NCBI GenBank assembly: GCA_945901045.1
Contig: CAMDKK010000007.1
Coordinates: 33,288-97,287 of the forward strand
DNA from: Limnohabitans sp. Rim8
Lineage (GTDB): Bacteria > Pseudomonadota > Gammaproteobacteria > Burkholderiales > Burkholderiaceae_C
Direction of reading: 5' to 3'
DNA: 64,000 nucleotides
Shown: positions 8,708 through 18,663 of the stretch, piece by piece
How positions within the stretch are numbered: the stretch's first letter is position 1
How the letters are laid out: the number at the start of each line of letters is the position of its first letter
Translations under genes and position numbers: made by a program
Notes under the pieces: generated by a model
Seen by the model: only the letters and a program-made list of their open reading frames with translations
Database searches by the model: none
What the model was told of the DNA's origin: nothing

Positions 8708-10630
8708 TCATGCGGTAAGTCGCCTTATATTGTCCATCGCCGCGGCCATGCGTTGCGCTTGAACTTGGGGCATGGGCATGTAACTCCCTCCCATGATGTG
8801 AGCCATGTTTTGCACTTGGGCGTCGGGCTGAAGTGAGGTGTCAATCCACAAAGCGCGATGCCCGGTTTGTCGCCATTGGGCAGCCCACAGTTGCGCATCT
8901 GCCTGCGCTTGTGGACGGCCCCCTAATCCTTGCAGGTTCACGTTGGCGCGACCATCACTGAGCACCACCAAGATGGGTGTCACGCCTTGGCGCTGAAGCT
9001 GGGTGGCTTGTTCGCAAGCCATTTTCAAGGCCAGTGCCAAGGGCGTTCCACCGCCACCTGGCAGACCTGTCATGGCTCGTTTTGCGCGCACCAATGACCG
9101 TGTCGCGGGCAACAGCAATTGGGCCTGCGCGCCCTTGAAAGCCACAATGCAAACACTGTCACGCCGAGCGTATGACTGTTGCAGTAAAAGCTCCACCGCC
9201 CCTTTGGCTTCGGCTAATCTTTGAAGCGCGGCTGAGCCTGAGGCATCGAGCGCCAAGATGAGGCAGCTCGAACTGTGCTGCTGGTAGCGATGCACATGAA
9301 AGTCCTCGGCTCGAATGGCGACGCGCCCTTGTTGAGCGCCAGACCTCAAGCGTTGTTTAGGCGCTGCGGCGCGCAAGGTGGCCAAAATGTGCAAGCGAGC
9401 GTGCCCGCCAGGTCGTCCAGGTCTTGGGGGCAAAGGTCTACCGCGTTGCGTGCCCGTGCGGAATTGTCCAGACCTTCCGGCCGTATTGCCTTGGCTGCGA
9501 CCTGGTTTCGTCAGCAAGCCGGCCAGTACATCGGGCGGCAAACTGGCCAATGCAGCCGCAATCATCATTTCTTGCAGGTTTTCAGACAAAGGCGTGTTGG
9601 GCGAGTCCTCTTCTGCAGTGCCAGGATCTTCTTCAGACTCATCCGTTGACGAAGCCTCTTCTGCGTCCCTGCTTGGTTCTTGCGGTGAAGGGGGCTCTGG
9701 AGGGGTGGCCGCGTGAGGGTCATCAGGGGCTTGATCGGGCTCTGAATCAGAATTGGCGCTGTTTTCAGCTTCCGTGTCTGAAGCATTTTCAGCAGGTGCA
9801 GGCAATTGGGTGGCACGGGGCGCCAAGACGCGACGCGCAGCAAATGCCAAATCTTCGTCATTCACTTGCTTGCGTAAATGCAAAGCGGCATGGCAGCTGG
9901 CTACGCGCAGTGCCAAGGTCGGGATGCGCAAGGACTCAATACCTAAGCCTTGTGCGGTGATGCAAACGGCCAAGGCTTGATCGTCGGTCCATTCAACCTG
10001 AGACCGGGCCTGTTGCATACCAGCCAAGGCATCGGCTGCAATTCTGATATTGACAGTCTCTTGAGCGTTATGCGGTTTGAGTGTGTCCAAAGAGACCCCT
10101 GTGATGTCTGAAGGCACGAGGTCTTCCAGGTCAAACCACAAGCCAAGTCGCTCTTGAAGTGCTGGGCTGACAGGGGGATCGTCTTTCATGGATTCATCCA
10201 GGGCCACCACGCCAAACTGCGTGCGAATTGGGAATTCTTCGTGGGGGGTGAATTTCAAAGGCGGCAATGATTGCGTGTCCATGGCCTGTGTCATGGGGGC
10301 AACCAAGGCCGTTGCAAAACGTTCCGCCATGCTGATTAAAACCAAGCCTTGGTCTGCTTGCTGAAGCAAACCCGGTTGCATGTGCAAACGGCCAGATTGA
10401 AGCGTGAGCGACAAATCAATGCCTCCCAATAAGCGTTCAATATCGATATTGCCGGGCAATTTCACGGTGTTCAAACCCGCTTGCAACAGATGTTGCAACC
10501 AGTGTTCGCGCACGGGCCCAAATGGCGCACGCAACCAAACTCCCCCAAAGCCGTGCGGATCAATTTGCAGCAGCTGCAACGATGTCATGGCATCGTTCCA
10601 AGTTTCAAGTCCTTTCAAGTCATCTGCCAT
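8708..10630 (-). CDS. bchD: Magnesium chelatase subunit D
   Basis: 640 residues. The N-terminal part is an AAA+-like domain with degenerate nucleotide-binding motifs, as in other BchD proteins. The middle (about residues 285-350) is an acidic, Pro-rich linker (Asp/Glu/Ser/Pro). The C-terminal third is a von Willebrand A domain with a MIDAS-type DASGS motif and the GGGGTPL loop. Together with BchI and BchH it inserts Mg2+ into protoporphyrin IX. It follows bchI on the same strand with a 9-nt gap. Confidence 0.95.
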   Translation of the reverse strand: MADDLKGLETWNDAMTSLQLLQIDPHGFGGVWLRAPFGPVREHWLQHLLQAGLNTVKLPGNIDIERLLGGIDLSLTLQSGRLHMQPGLLQQADQGLVLISMAERFATALVAPMTQAMDTQSLPPLKFTPHEEFPIRTQFGVVALDESMKDDPPVSPALQERLGLWFDLEDLVPSDITGVSLDTLKPHNAQETVNIRIAADALAGMQQARSQVEWTDDQALAVCITAQGLGIESLRIPTLALRVASCHAALHLRKQVNDEDLAFAARRVLAPRATQLPAPAENASDTEAENSANSDSEPDQAPDDPHAATPPEPPSPQEPSRDAEEASSTDESEEDPGTAEEDSPNTPLSENLQEMMIAAALASLPPDVLAGLLTKPGRSQGNTAGRSGQFRTGTQRGRPLPPRPGRPGGHARLHILATLRAAAPKQRLRSGAQQGRVAIRAEDFHVHRYQQHSSSCLILALDASGSAALQRLAEAKGAVELLLQQSYARRDSVCIVAFKGAQAQLLLPATRSLVRAKRAMTGLPGGGGTPLALALKMACEQATQLQRQGVTPILVVLSDGRANVNLQGLGGRPQAQADAQLWAAQWRQTGHRALWIDTSLQPDAQVQNMAHIMGGSYMPMPQVQAQRMAAAMDNIRRLTA

Positions 10631-10639
10631 GCATAAGAC

Positions 10640-11680
10640 TCACCGGGCCAGAATATCTTGAAGGCATCTGTTGACGCGTTGACCCGAGTCGGTATCGTCC
10701 AGCGGGTTGCGTCTTAAGCGATGGCGCAATGCCAGGGGCGCGATGGCCGTCAGGTGCTCGGTTTTGACGGCCTTGTGGCCTTGCATGGCAGCGAGTGCGC
10801 GTGTGGCTCTGAGCAGTGTTAGCTCCGCGCGCAAGCCATCGGTGCCAAGTTGTTGACACAGCGTTGCGCACAGGGTGAGCATGTCATCGTCGACCACCAC
10901 CGATGCCAGCAATTTACGGGCTTTCACAATGCGTTTTTGAAGTTTGTCACTCTCGCCTTGCCACTGGGCTTTGTAGGCAGAGGGGTCTTTGTCGAAGGCG
11001 TCTCGTCGCTTAATGACTTGCACACGCAGTGCGATGTCTTGGGGCGTTTTGACTTGTACCGATAAACCAAAGCGGTCCAGCAGTTGCGGGCGAAGTTCTC
11101 CTTCTTCGGGGTTGCCGCTGCCGACCAGTACAAAACGAGCAGGATGTCGAATGCTTAATCCTTCGCGTTCAACCAAATTTTCGCCCGATGCAGCAACATC
11201 AATTAAAAGGTCCACCAAATGGTCATCCAGCAAATTCACTTCGTCAATGTACAAAAAACCGCGGTGCGCCTGGGCCAATAAGCCGGGTGCAAACTCTTTG
11301 ATACCTTGGGAGAGGGCTTTTTCTAAATCGAGCGCACCCACAATGCGGTCCTCTGTTGCGCCCAGTGGCAAGTCCACCACACTCACGGGCCTGAGCTCTG
11401 TCAGTAATTTGCGCGTTTGACCTGAAGGCAAGTTCATTTGCGGTTGGCACACGGGGCATGCTTGAGCGGGTTTTTGGGGATCACATTTGTAAGGGCAACC
11501 CTTGACGACCTGAATCGGAGGCAGCAAGTCCGCTAAAGCCCTGACCGCGGTTGACTTGCCCGTACCCCTGTCACCCAAGACCAACACGCCGCCAATGGAG
11601 GGATCAATGGCGACGATTTGAATGGCCAGCGTCATTTCATCTTGACCGACGATCGCTGCAAAGGGAAACGTAGTTGCCAT
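10640..11680 (-). CDS. bchI: Magnesium chelatase ATPase subunit I
   Basis: 346 residues, normal for BchI. Walker A is GDRGTGKST near residue 38, Walker B is LYIDEVNLLDD, and a sensor-type VGSGNPEEGELRPQLLDRFG follows. A Cys-rich insert (CPYKCDP..ACPVC) lies between them, as in other BchI proteins. BchI is the AAA+ motor of the chelatase and works with BchD next door. It is transcribed divergently from dxs, and the shared 326-nt intergenic region carries PpsR-like operators. Confidence 0.97.
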   Translation of the reverse strand: MATTFPFAAIVGQDEMTLAIQIVAIDPSIGGVLVLGDRGTGKSTAVRALADLLPPIQVVKGCPYKCDPQKPAQACPVCQPQMNLPSGQTRKLLTELRPVSVVDLPLGATEDRIVGALDLEKALSQGIKEFAPGLLAQAHRGFLYIDEVNLLDDHLVDLLIDVAASGENLVEREGLSIRHPARFVLVGSGNPEEGELRPQLLDRFGLSVQVKTPQDIALRVQVIKRRDAFDKDPSAYKAQWQGESDKLQKRIVKARKLLASVVVDDDMLTLCATLCQQLGTDGLRAELTLLRATRALAAMQGHKAVKTEHLTAIAPLALRHRLRRNPLDDTDSGQRVNRCLQDILAR

Positions 11681-11741
11681 AACTGATTTCTATTCATCGA
11701 CTGAGTTCGCTGAAATGCATCATCCATGAGTGACCGCTAAC

Positions 11742-11759
11742 TGTCAATTTAAATTTACA
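11742..11759. promoter_or_regulatory. PpsR/CrtJ-like operator, bchI-proximal
   Basis: TGTCAATTTAAATTTACA matches the TGT-N12-ACA consensus of the photosynthesis repressor PpsR/CrtJ and is a near-perfect palindrome. It starts 62 nt upstream of the bchI start codon, a fitting place for redox- or light-dependent repression of Mg chelatase. The consensus is known from Rhodobacter; binding here is inferred. Confidence 0.7.
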
Positions 11760-11934
11760 CTTTAAGGTTTTTCGGGTCACCCAAACAAGGTTTTAAATTT
11801 TTTTACACCCCTTAATTTTCTCCTGCAAATATTAAAAACAGCTTTTGTTCTTATCAGGAAGGCAAATAAAGAGCGGTTGAACCTAGGGAAAACCAGAATT
11901 TCTCAAGACTGTCAATTAAATATTTTTTAAAAAG

Positions 11935-11952
11935 TGTCAATTTAACTTGACG
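11935..11952. promoter_or_regulatory. PpsR/CrtJ-like operator, dxs-proximal
   Basis: TGTCAATTTAACTTGACG differs by one terminal base from TGTCN10GACA, and its arms TGTCAA/TTGAC(G) are symmetric. It lies 55-72 nt before the proposed dxs start. A further half-site, TGTCAATTAAA, begins exactly 25 nt upstream at 11910. The pairing of sites fits the cooperative binding known for CrtJ/PpsR, but the regulator gene is not in the window. Confidence 0.6.
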
Positions 11953-12006
11953 TATTTTTAAATCCCGTTAAATTAAAGCCTCGTCAACCCTTGCTTGAAG
12001 TCAATC

Positions 12007-13884
12007 ATGGACGCATTACTGGAACGGATTCAATCACCTGCTCACTTGAGACAGCTCTCGCCTGCAAGTTTGCAAGGATTGGCGGTTGAACTGCGCGAGC
12101 GTTTGATAGAAACAGTTTCAAAAACGGGTGGTCACTTCAGTTCGAATTTAGGGACTGTCGAATTAACCATTGCCTTGCACTATGTTTTCAACACACCTGA
12201 AGACCGACTCATATGGGATGTGGGGCACCAAACCTATGCGCACAAAATTTTGACGGGCCGAAACTTGCGCATGGGCAGTTTGCGTCAGCAAGGGGGCTTG
12301 AGTGGCTTTCCACGCCGCGAAGAAAGTATCTATGACGCATTCGGTACCGCGCATTCCTCAACCAGCATATCTGCCGCCTTGGGGATGGCCGTGGCGGCCC
12401 AACTGACGGGCAGTCAGCGCAAAGCAGTTGCGATCATTGGTGATGGTGCTTTGACAGCCGGTATGGCTTATGAGGCCTTGAACAATGCAGGTGCAAGCAA
12501 TTGCGATGTGCTTGTGATTTTGAATGACAACGACATGTCGATCAGCCCGCCTGTCGGTGCCTTGAACCAATATTTGGCAGAGTTGATGTCCGGTCGCTTT
12601 TATGCACAGGCTAAAAAAATAGGTGAGCGGGTGCTCCGCAACGCGCCGCCGCTGTTTGCTTTAGCCAGGCACATAGAACAACAAACGCAAACCCTGATTC
12701 AATCAAATACTATTTTTGAAAAACTAGGTTTTACCTACACAGGCCCCATAGATGGTCATGATGTGGATGGCTTGGTGGATGCGCTTGAGAAAATTTCCAA
12801 GGCAAAAGGACCTCAGTTTTTACATGTAGTCACTCGCAAAGGCAAGGGCTATGAAAAGGCCGAAATAGACCCTGTGACTTATCACGGCCCGCCGAAATTC
12901 AATCCTTCTTTAGGGGTGGTGGGTGCTGCCAGCAGCAAAGTCACATTCACGCATGTCTTTGGTCAATGGCTGTGCGATATGGCGGCAAAAGATCCACGCG
13001 TGATAGGCATCACGCCAGCCATGCGTGAGGGGTCTGGCATGGTGGAGTTCAGTCAGCGCTTTCCGAATCGTTACCACGACGTGGGCATTGCCGAGCAACA
13101 TGCAGTTACTTTTGCGGCAGGCTTGGCGTGTGAGGGCCTCAAGCCTGTGGTTGCCATTTACTCCACATTTTTACAGCGCGCCTATGACCAACTGATTCAC
13201 GATGTGGCCTTGCAAAATTTACCCGTAGTGTTTGCACTGGACCGGGCTGGCTTGGTCGGCGCAGATGGGCCGACGCATGCCGGCATGTTTGACATTGCTT
13301 TTACGCGTTGTATTCCCAACATGAGCGTAGCCTGCCCCGCAGACGAGAATGAGTGTCGCCAGTTGTTGAGTTCGGCCTACGCGCAAGATCATCCCGTTAC
13401 CGTTCGCTACCCCAGGGGCGCTGGCGCTGGGGTCGAGGTTGAAAAGTCTTTAACTCCGCTGCCATTGGGCCAAGCCAAGATTGTGCGAGAGGGAGAAGGC
13501 TTGGCAATTTTGTGCTTTGGACCTTTGCTTTACGAAGCACTCAAAGTGGCGGAACCATTGAATGCAACCGTGGTAAACATGCGTTGGGCCAAGCCACTTG
13601 ATTTGAAAATTTTGCAAGAGATTGCCCAATCGCATGACCGACTGGTCACGCTAGAGGACGGGACGCGAATGGGCGGTGCGGGCTCAGCAGTTCTTGAGGC
13701 TTTGCAAGATATGGGAATCTCTCGCCAAGTGCTGATTATGGGCTTTGAAGACCAGTTCACTGAGCATGGTGACCCTGGGTTGTTAATGCAGCAATACGGG
13801 CTCACTGCAAGCGGGATACAACAACGCATTGAAGCGCTTTGGCCGGTGGCCCAGGTCACATCTGTTCTCAGAAGGGTTGTTTAA
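12007..13884 (+). CDS. dxs: 1-deoxy-D-xylulose-5-phosphate synthase
   Basis: 625 residues from the ATG at 12007; a TTG at 11995 would add four residues. The thiamine diphosphate-binding [18 protein letters not shown] and downstream [15 protein letters not shown] are clear, as are DVGHQTY, GPIDGHD and the transketolase core [20 protein letters not shown] makes the first intermediate of the MEP isoprenoid pathway from pyruvate and glyceraldehyde 3-phosphate, feeding carotenoids and the bacteriochlorophyll tail. hemA begins on the base after its stop, so the two are surely co-transcribed. No strong Shine-Dalgarno is visible. Confidence 0.96.
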   Translation: MDALLERIQSPAHLRQLSPASLQGLAVELRERLIETVSKTGGHFSSNLGTVELTIALHYVFNTPEDRLIWDVGHQTYAHKILTGRNLRMGSLRQQGGLSGFPRREESIYDAFGTAHSSTSISAALGMAVAAQLTGSQRKAVAIIGDGALTAGMAYEALNNAGASNCDVLVILNDNDMSISPPVGALNQYLAELMSGRFYAQAKKIGERVLRNAPPLFALARHIEQQTQTLIQSNTIFEKLGFTYTGPIDGHDVDGLVDALEKISKAKGPQFLHVVTRKGKGYEKAEIDPVTYHGPPKFNPSLGVVGAASSKVTFTHVFGQWLCDMAAKDPRVIGITPAMREGSGMVEFSQRFPNRYHDVGIAEQHAVTFAAGLACEGLKPVVAIYSTFLQRAYDQLIHDVALQNLPVVFALDRAGLVGADGPTHAGMFDIAFTRCIPNMSVACPADENECRQLLSSAYAQDHPVTVRYPRGAGAGVEVEKSLTPLPLGQAKIVREGEGLAILCFGPLLYEALKVAEPLNATVVNMRWAKPLDLKILQEIAQSHDRLVTLEDGTRMGGAGSAVLEALQDMGISRQVLIMGFEDQFTEHGDPGLLMQQYGLTASGIQQRIEALWPVAQVTSVLRRVV

Positions 13885-15138
13885 ATGGCTGTCTGGACAT
13901 TAGGGCTGAATCACCGCACCGCACCAATTGATTTGCGGGAGCGGTTTGCTTTTGCTTCAGAAAAATTAGAGCAGTCCTTGCAGGGTCTACGCCAAAAATT
14001 TGAAACGCACAAAGAAGTCACGATTCTGTCGACCTGCAACAGAACCGAAATCTATTGCGCAGGCGACCAGTCGCACTTACCCCAAACACTGGCATGGCTG
14101 GCAGAAACAGGCAAAACCCAAGTCGACATTTTGGCTTCTCATACCTATCGACTTGAGGGAGATGCTTCCGCACGCCATGCCTTCAGAGTGGCCAGCGGCC
14201 TCGACTCTATGGTCTTGGGCGAGTCGCAAATATTGGGGCAACTTAAAGATGCAGTGAAGTTGGCCACAGACACAGGCGCTTTAGGCACCACACTCAATCA
14301 ACTCTTCCAACGCTCCTTTGCAGTTGCCAAAGAAGTTCGAACCACCACTGAAATCGGTGCCCACTCCATCAGCATGGCGGCAGCTTGCGTTCGATTGGCG
14401 AGTGGTATTTTCGAAAATATCAAAGACACCCGCATTTTGTTTGTGGGTGCAGGCGAGATGATTGAATTGTGCGTGGCGCATTTCGCTGCCAAGTCGCCAC
14501 TGTCCATCACCATTGCGAATCGATCTGCGCAACGGGCGGAGGACTTGGCGTCTTTGCATGGCGCAACCTGCATTGCATTGGCTGACCTGCCCAAAAAGCT
14601 GCACGAATTTGATATCGTGATCAGTTGTACGGCAAGCACTTTGCCCTTGATTGGTTTGGGGGCCGTGCAAAGTGCACTTCGCGCGAGAAAAAATCATCCC
14701 ATGTTCATGGTCGATCTCGCCGTTCCAAGAGACATTGAGCCAGAAGTCAAAAAGCTAAATGATGTTTATTTGTACACCGTAGACGACCTCAATGAGATTA
14801 TCCAAAGCGGCCAGGCACATCGGCAGGCCGCAGTCCTTGATGCGGAGGTGATCATCGATGAGGGCGTTCAAAAATTCATGTCTTGGCTTGAGCACAGAAG
14901 ACACGTGCCTTTGATTCGCGAATTGAATTTGCAAACTGAATCCTGGCGACAAACTGAATTGAACAAAGCGCGAAGACAAATTGAAAAGGGCGAAGATCTC
15001 AACGCCGTTTTGGATTCGTTGTCTATGGGATTGATGAAAAAAATGTTGAACGGACCTCTGCGAGAACTCCACCACGCTGAAGGCAGGCAAACGGACAAAA
15101 CGCACGCTGCCATTCGCCAAATGTTTTTGAGAGCCTAG
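13885..15138 (+). CDS. hemA: Glutamyl-tRNA reductase
   Basis: 417 residues. The catalytic Cys is in [10 protein letters not shown] (Cys51), followed by [17 protein letters not shown], the Rossmann motif VGAGEM and [13 protein letters not shown]. This is the C5-pathway HemA, which reduces glutamyl-tRNA to glutamate 1-semialdehyde and is usually the control point of tetrapyrrole synthesis; it is unrelated to the alphaproteobacterial HemA (ALA synthase). It abuts dxs with zero spacing and lies 36 nt before bchG, so isoprenoid and tetrapyrrole entry enzymes share one operon. Confidence 0.97.
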   Translation: MAVWTLGLNHRTAPIDLRERFAFASEKLEQSLQGLRQKFETHKEVTILSTCNRTEIYCAGDQSHLPQTLAWLAETGKTQVDILASHTYRLEGDASARHAFRVASGLDSMVLGESQILGQLKDAVKLATDTGALGTTLNQLFQRSFAVAKEVRTTTEIGAHSISMAAACVRLASGIFENIKDTRILFVGAGEMIELCVAHFAAKSPLSITIANRSAQRAEDLASLHGATCIALADLPKKLHEFDIVISCTASTLPLIGLGAVQSALRARKNHPMFMVDLAVPRDIEPEVKKLNDVYLYTVDDLNEIIQSGQAHRQAAVLDAEVIIDEGVQKFMSWLEHRRHVPLIRELNLQTESWRQTELNKARRQIEKGEDLNAVLDSLSMGLMKKMLNGPLRELHHAEGRQTDKTHAAIRQMFLRA

Positions 15139-15174
15139 CACCTGACATTCAAGGTGCCGTGAAAAAATTTGCAC

Positions 15175-16062
15175 ATGCAACGCCCTCAACTTTCAACTGT
15201 CGCTGAGCTTCTCAAGCCCATCACATGGTTCCCCCCTATGTGGGCGTTTTCATGTGGTGTGGTGTCTTCGGGAAAATCACTGGCTGACAATTGGATTTTG
15301 ATCGTCTGGGGTGTTTTGTTGGCGGGCCCTTGGGTCTGTGCCAGCAGTCAAGCCGTGAACGACTGGTTTGACCGGCACGTCGATGCCATCAATGAGCCCA
15401 ATCGACCCATACCCTCGGGACGAATGCCGGGTCGATGGGGTTTTTATATCGCTGTCTTGTGGACTTTGCTGTCCCTGCTTTGGGCTTGGCCGCTCGGAAC
15501 TTGGGGTTTCGCGGCGACGGGCTTAGGCTTGTTGTTGTCATGGGCCTACAGCATGCCGCCGATTCGCTTGAAAAACAATGGCTGGTGGGGTAACTCGGCC
15601 TGTGCATTGAGTTATGAAGGTTTGGCTTGGGTCACTGGGGCTGCCGTGATGCTGGGGGGTGAGATGCCCGCTGACAAGATCATTTTGCTGGCTTTACTTT
15701 ACAGCTTTGGTGCCCACGGCATCATGACTTTGAATGACTTCAAAGCTGTAGAAGGCGATGCACAGATGGGCGTGCGCTCTTTGCCCGTTCAATTGGGCGT
15801 GACCCGAGCGGCCTGTTCAGCCTGCAGCTTCATGTTGGTGGCGCAATGGGCTGTGGCCATCTTGTTGTTGGCTTGGGGCTCGCCCATTTCTGCTTTTGCT
15901 GTGCTGGTTTTGAGTATGTGCCAACTGCCTTTGATGATCCGCTTTGTAAGAAGTCCTGTGGACAAGGCACTGAGTGTCAGTGCTTTTGGCGTGCCTTTGT
16001 TTGTGAGTGGAATGATGGTGAGTGCCTGGGCCTTAAGAGCGCAACAAGAGGGGGCTTTATGA
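15175..16062 (+). CDS. bchG: Bacteriochlorophyll synthase (UbiA-type prenyltransferase)
   Basis: 295 residues from the ATG at 15175; a TTG two codons earlier is possible. Membrane protein with eight or nine helices and the UbiA-type Asp motif NDWFDRHVDAINEPNRPIPSG, plus the second motif LNDFKAVEGD. The proline-rich INEPNRPIPSG is diagnostic of chlorophyll/bacteriochlorophyll synthases rather than other UbiA enzymes. BchG esterifies bacteriochlorophyllide a with geranylgeranyl diphosphate. The stop overlaps the next start as ATGA. Confidence 0.95.
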   Translation: MQRPQLSTVAELLKPITWFPPMWAFSCGVVSSGKSLADNWILIVWGVLLAGPWVCASSQAVNDWFDRHVDAINEPNRPIPSGRMPGRWGFYIAVLWTLLSLLWAWPLGTWGFAATGLGLLLSWAYSMPPIRLKNNGWWGNSACALSYEGLAWVTGAAVMLGGEMPADKIILLALLYSFGAHGIMTLNDFKAVEGDAQMGVRSLPVQLGVTRAACSACSFMLVAQWAVAILLLAWGSPISAFAVLVLSMCQLPLMIRFVRSPVDKALSVSAFGVPLFVSGMMVSAWALRAQQEGAL

Positions 16063-17462
16063 GCCCATTGCCCATGTTCGGCTGGCTGCATATTGCTCGC
16101 TTGGGCCTGGTTCAGGCTTGTATGGGGGCCGTGGTGGTGGTCACCACATCAACACTCAACCGCATCATGGTGGTCGAGTTGGCGCTTCCTGCCATCCTGC
16201 CAGGCTTTTTGGTCGGCTTTCATTACCTTGTTCAAATGGTGCGCCCTCGTATGGGCTTTGGCGCTGATCAAGGCAGGCGTTGCACGCCTTGGATGATGGG
16301 CGGCATGTTTGTTTTGGCATTGGGTGGCTTTTTGGCAAGCCTTGCCACGGTGTGGATGGGCCAAGAACTCAGCCACGGCATTGCCTTAGCGGTCTTGGCA
16401 TTCACCTTGATTGGCTTCGGCGTGAGTGCTTGCGGCACATCTTTGTTGGTTCTGATGTCTAAGCGCGTGGCTGATGCGCGGCGTGCGCCCGCTGCTACCG
16501 CAGTCTGGATGATGATGATTGTGGGTTTTGCCGTGACAGCCATCACAGTGGGTAAGTTGTTAGACCCCTATTCACCAGCGCGTTTGTTGGAGATCAGCGG
16601 CGGACTGAGCTTGTTGGTGGTGTTGATCTCATGCCTCAGCCTCTGGAATTTAGAAGGTCCTGTCGACTCGGCAGTTTCAGCAGCCACCGATTTGCCCCAT
16701 TCTCTCGAAATGGCTGCCGTACCTCTTCAGAAGCAGCAAGAAAAGAGACAAGGGTTCAAAAAAACCTTGCACATGGTTTGGTCAGAGCCGCAGGCCAAGG
16801 CCTTCACCGTGTTTGTTTTCCTTTCGATGTTGGCCTACAGCTCTCAAGACTTGATTTTAGAGCCCTTTGCAGGCGCTTTGTTTGGACTCACACCAGGTGA
16901 AACCACCCAGTTGTCAGGCCTGCACCACAGTGCTGTTTTGTGTGGAATGTTGGCTGTTGCGCTGGCCGGAAGTGGGCGTGTGGCGGGGCGCCTAGGGTCG
17001 ATTCAAAGTTGGATGGTGGGCGGTTGCGGGCTCTCCGCCCTGGCGATGTTGGGCTTGTGCTTGGCCGCTGCTTACGGGCCGCCTTGGCCATTGAAGCCGA
17101 ATGTTTTTTTGCTGGGTGTTGCCAATGGCGCTTTTTCTATTGCAGCGATCGCCACCATGATGCGATTGGCGACGCAAGGCGGTGAACAGCATGCGGGCAC
17201 CCGGATGGGATTATGGGGTGCCTCACAAGCCATTGCCTTTGGCTTGGGGGGCTTACTTGGCACCGCTGCGAGTGACTTAGCCTACTTCGTGTTGGGCGAG
17301 CAAGGTACTGCCTATGCCTTCGTGTTTGGTTTTGAATGTGTCATGTTTGTGATGGCCGCCGCGTGTGCTGTTTGGGTAGGTCGGTATGACCTCCAAAAAG
17401 CACTGCAACGCCATCCTTCCCCCGTTGTTAGTTCAAGAAAGGATTTAATCCATGAGTACTGA
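16059..17462 (+). CDS. PucC-like antenna/bacteriochlorophyll delivery MFS protein
   Basis: 467 residues from the ATG at 16059, which overlaps the bchG stop by four bases. Twelve hydrophobic segments and PucC-family features are visible: STLNRIMVVELALPAILPG, VRPRMGFGADQGRR, and APAATAVWMMMIVGFAVTA. Members between bchG and bchP (ORF428-like genes in Rhodobacter) are thought to move or channel pigment during antenna assembly. The frame extends upstream inside bchG but is not coding there. A second PucC relative, lhaA, lies at the left edge of the window. Confidence 0.9.
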   Translation: MSPLPMFGWLHIARLGLVQACMGAVVVVTTSTLNRIMVVELALPAILPGFLVGFHYLVQMVRPRMGFGADQGRRCTPWMMGGMFVLALGGFLASLATVWMGQELSHGIALAVLAFTLIGFGVSACGTSLLVLMSKRVADARRAPAATAVWMMMIVGFAVTAITVGKLLDPYSPARLLEISGGLSLLVVLISCLSLWNLEGPVDSAVSAATDLPHSLEMAAVPLQKQQEKRQGFKKTLHMVWSEPQAKAFTVFVFLSMLAYSSQDLILEPFAGALFGLTPGETTQLSGLHHSAVLCGMLAVALAGSGRVAGRLGSIQSWMVGGCGLSALAMLGLCLAAAYGPPWPLKPNVFLLGVANGAFSIAAIATMMRLATQGGEQHAGTRMGLWGASQAIAFGLGGLLGTAASDLAYFVLGEQGTAYAFVFGFECVMFVMAAACAVWVGRYDLQKALQRHPSPVVSSRKDLIHEY

Positions 17463-18663
17463 AACATATGATGTGGTCGTAATTGGTGGTGGACCTTCTG
17501 GTGCCACTGCCGCAGATGACCTTGCTGGCCGAGGATGGAAAGTTTTGTTATTGGACCGTCAAGGCAGGACCAAGCCTTGCGGAGGTGCGATACCACCACG
17601 CTTGATCAAAGACTTTGAAATACCTGATCATTTGTTGGTAGCCAAAGCACGCTGTGCAAGAATGATTTCACCCAAAGACAACAAAGTGGACATTCCAATT
17701 GAGAATGGCTTTGTGGGCATGGTCAACCGCGATGAGTTTGATGAGTGGTTGCGTGAAAGAGCACGCTCGCACGGGGCTCATCGTCTGAGGGGTTCATTTG
17801 AAAAAATAACCCGCGACGACGATGGCGTCGCACGCATTCATATCGCATTGCAATCGTCTTCCTCCTCTGGTGCACATTTCTCCGCCCCTGAAACCAAGAG
17901 TATTCGGGCGCGTTTTGTGGTCGGTGCAGACGGTGCCAAGTCTGAAGTGGCTCGACAAACTGTCAAAGGCGCTGAGCGCACCAAGTATGTGTTTGCTTAC
18001 CACGAGATCGTGCGTGCGCCAACGCACCAAGCGGATTACGATGCTGACCGATGCGATGTTTACTACCGTGGTGCCTTGTCACCCGATTTTTACGGCTGGG
18101 TATTTCCACATGGCAACACCATGAGCATTGGCACTGGCAGCGCAGATAAGGGATTTTCTTTGCGAAGTGCAGTGACAAGGCTGCGCGAAACTGCAGGCTT
18201 GCAGAACGCTGAAACATTGCGTCGCGAGGGTGCGCCAATACCCATGAAACCATTACCCTATTGGGACAATGGGAAGGATGTTGTGTTGGCTGGCGATGCT
18301 GCAGGTGTTGTAGCGCCGGCTTCAGGTGAGGGCATTTACTATGCCATGGCATGCGGTCGGATGGCGGCTGATGCGGTCGAAGAGGCCTTGACAACCGGCA
18401 ACGCGTCTTGCCTCAAGAAAGCACGAAAAACATTCATGAAGCAACATGGAACGGTGTTTTGGGTGCTCGGCATCATGCAGTATTTTTGGTACCAGAACGA
18501 CAAGCGACGTGAGAAATTTGTCACCATTTGCGAAGACAAGGATGTGCAGCAACTCACGTTTGAGTCTTATATGAACAAAGTACTGGTGAGAAAAAAACCA
18601 ATGGCGCACGTACGCATCTTTTTCAAAGATCTGGGGCACCTGTTTGGCTTTGTGAGGACATGA
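17452..18663 (+). CDS. bchP: Geranylgeranyl reductase
   Basis: 403 residues. N-terminal FAD motif VVVIGGGPSGATAADDLAGRG, then LLLDRQGRTKPCGGAIPP and RFVVGADGAKSEVARQ, and the second FAD-binding stretch DVVLAGDAAGVVAPASGEGIYYAM. BchP reduces the geranylgeranyl tail to phytyl in three steps at the membrane. The start overlaps the PucC-like gene by 11 nt and the end overlaps tspO by four bases, so the order bchG-pucC-bchP-tspO is translationally compact. Confidence 0.96.
   Translation: MSTETYDVVVIGGGPSGATAADDLAGRGWKVLLLDRQGRTKPCGGAIPPRLIKDFEIPDHLLVAKARCARMISPKDNKVDIPIENGFVGMVNRDEFDEWLRERARSHGAHRLRGSFEKITRDDDGVARIHIALQSSSSSGAHFSAPETKSIRARFVVGADGAKSEVARQTVKGAERTKYVFAYHEIVRAPTHQADYDADRCDVYYRGALSPDFYGWVFPHGNTMSIGTGSADKGFSLRSAVTRLRETAGLQNAETLRREGAPIPMKPLPYWDNGKDVVLAGDAAGVVAPASGEGIYYAMACGRMAADAVEEALTTGNASCLKKARKTFMKQHGTVFWVLGIMQYFWYQNDKRREKFVTICEDKDVQQLTFESYMNKVLVRKKPMAHVRIFFKDLGHLFGFVRT

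Larger units (their letters stand above)
11681..12006. promoter_or_regulatory. Divergent AT-rich control region between bchI and dxs
   Basis: This 326-nt stretch has no credible gene. It is conspicuously AT-rich compared with the flanking coding DNA. It holds two PpsR/CrtJ-like palindromes (annotated separately) and a further TGTCAATTAAA half-site at 11910, so that TGTCAATT appears three times. The region must contain the bchI-bchD promoter (leftward) and the dxs-hemA-bchG promoter (rightward). I could not place -35/-10 boxes with confidence. Confidence 0.75.
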
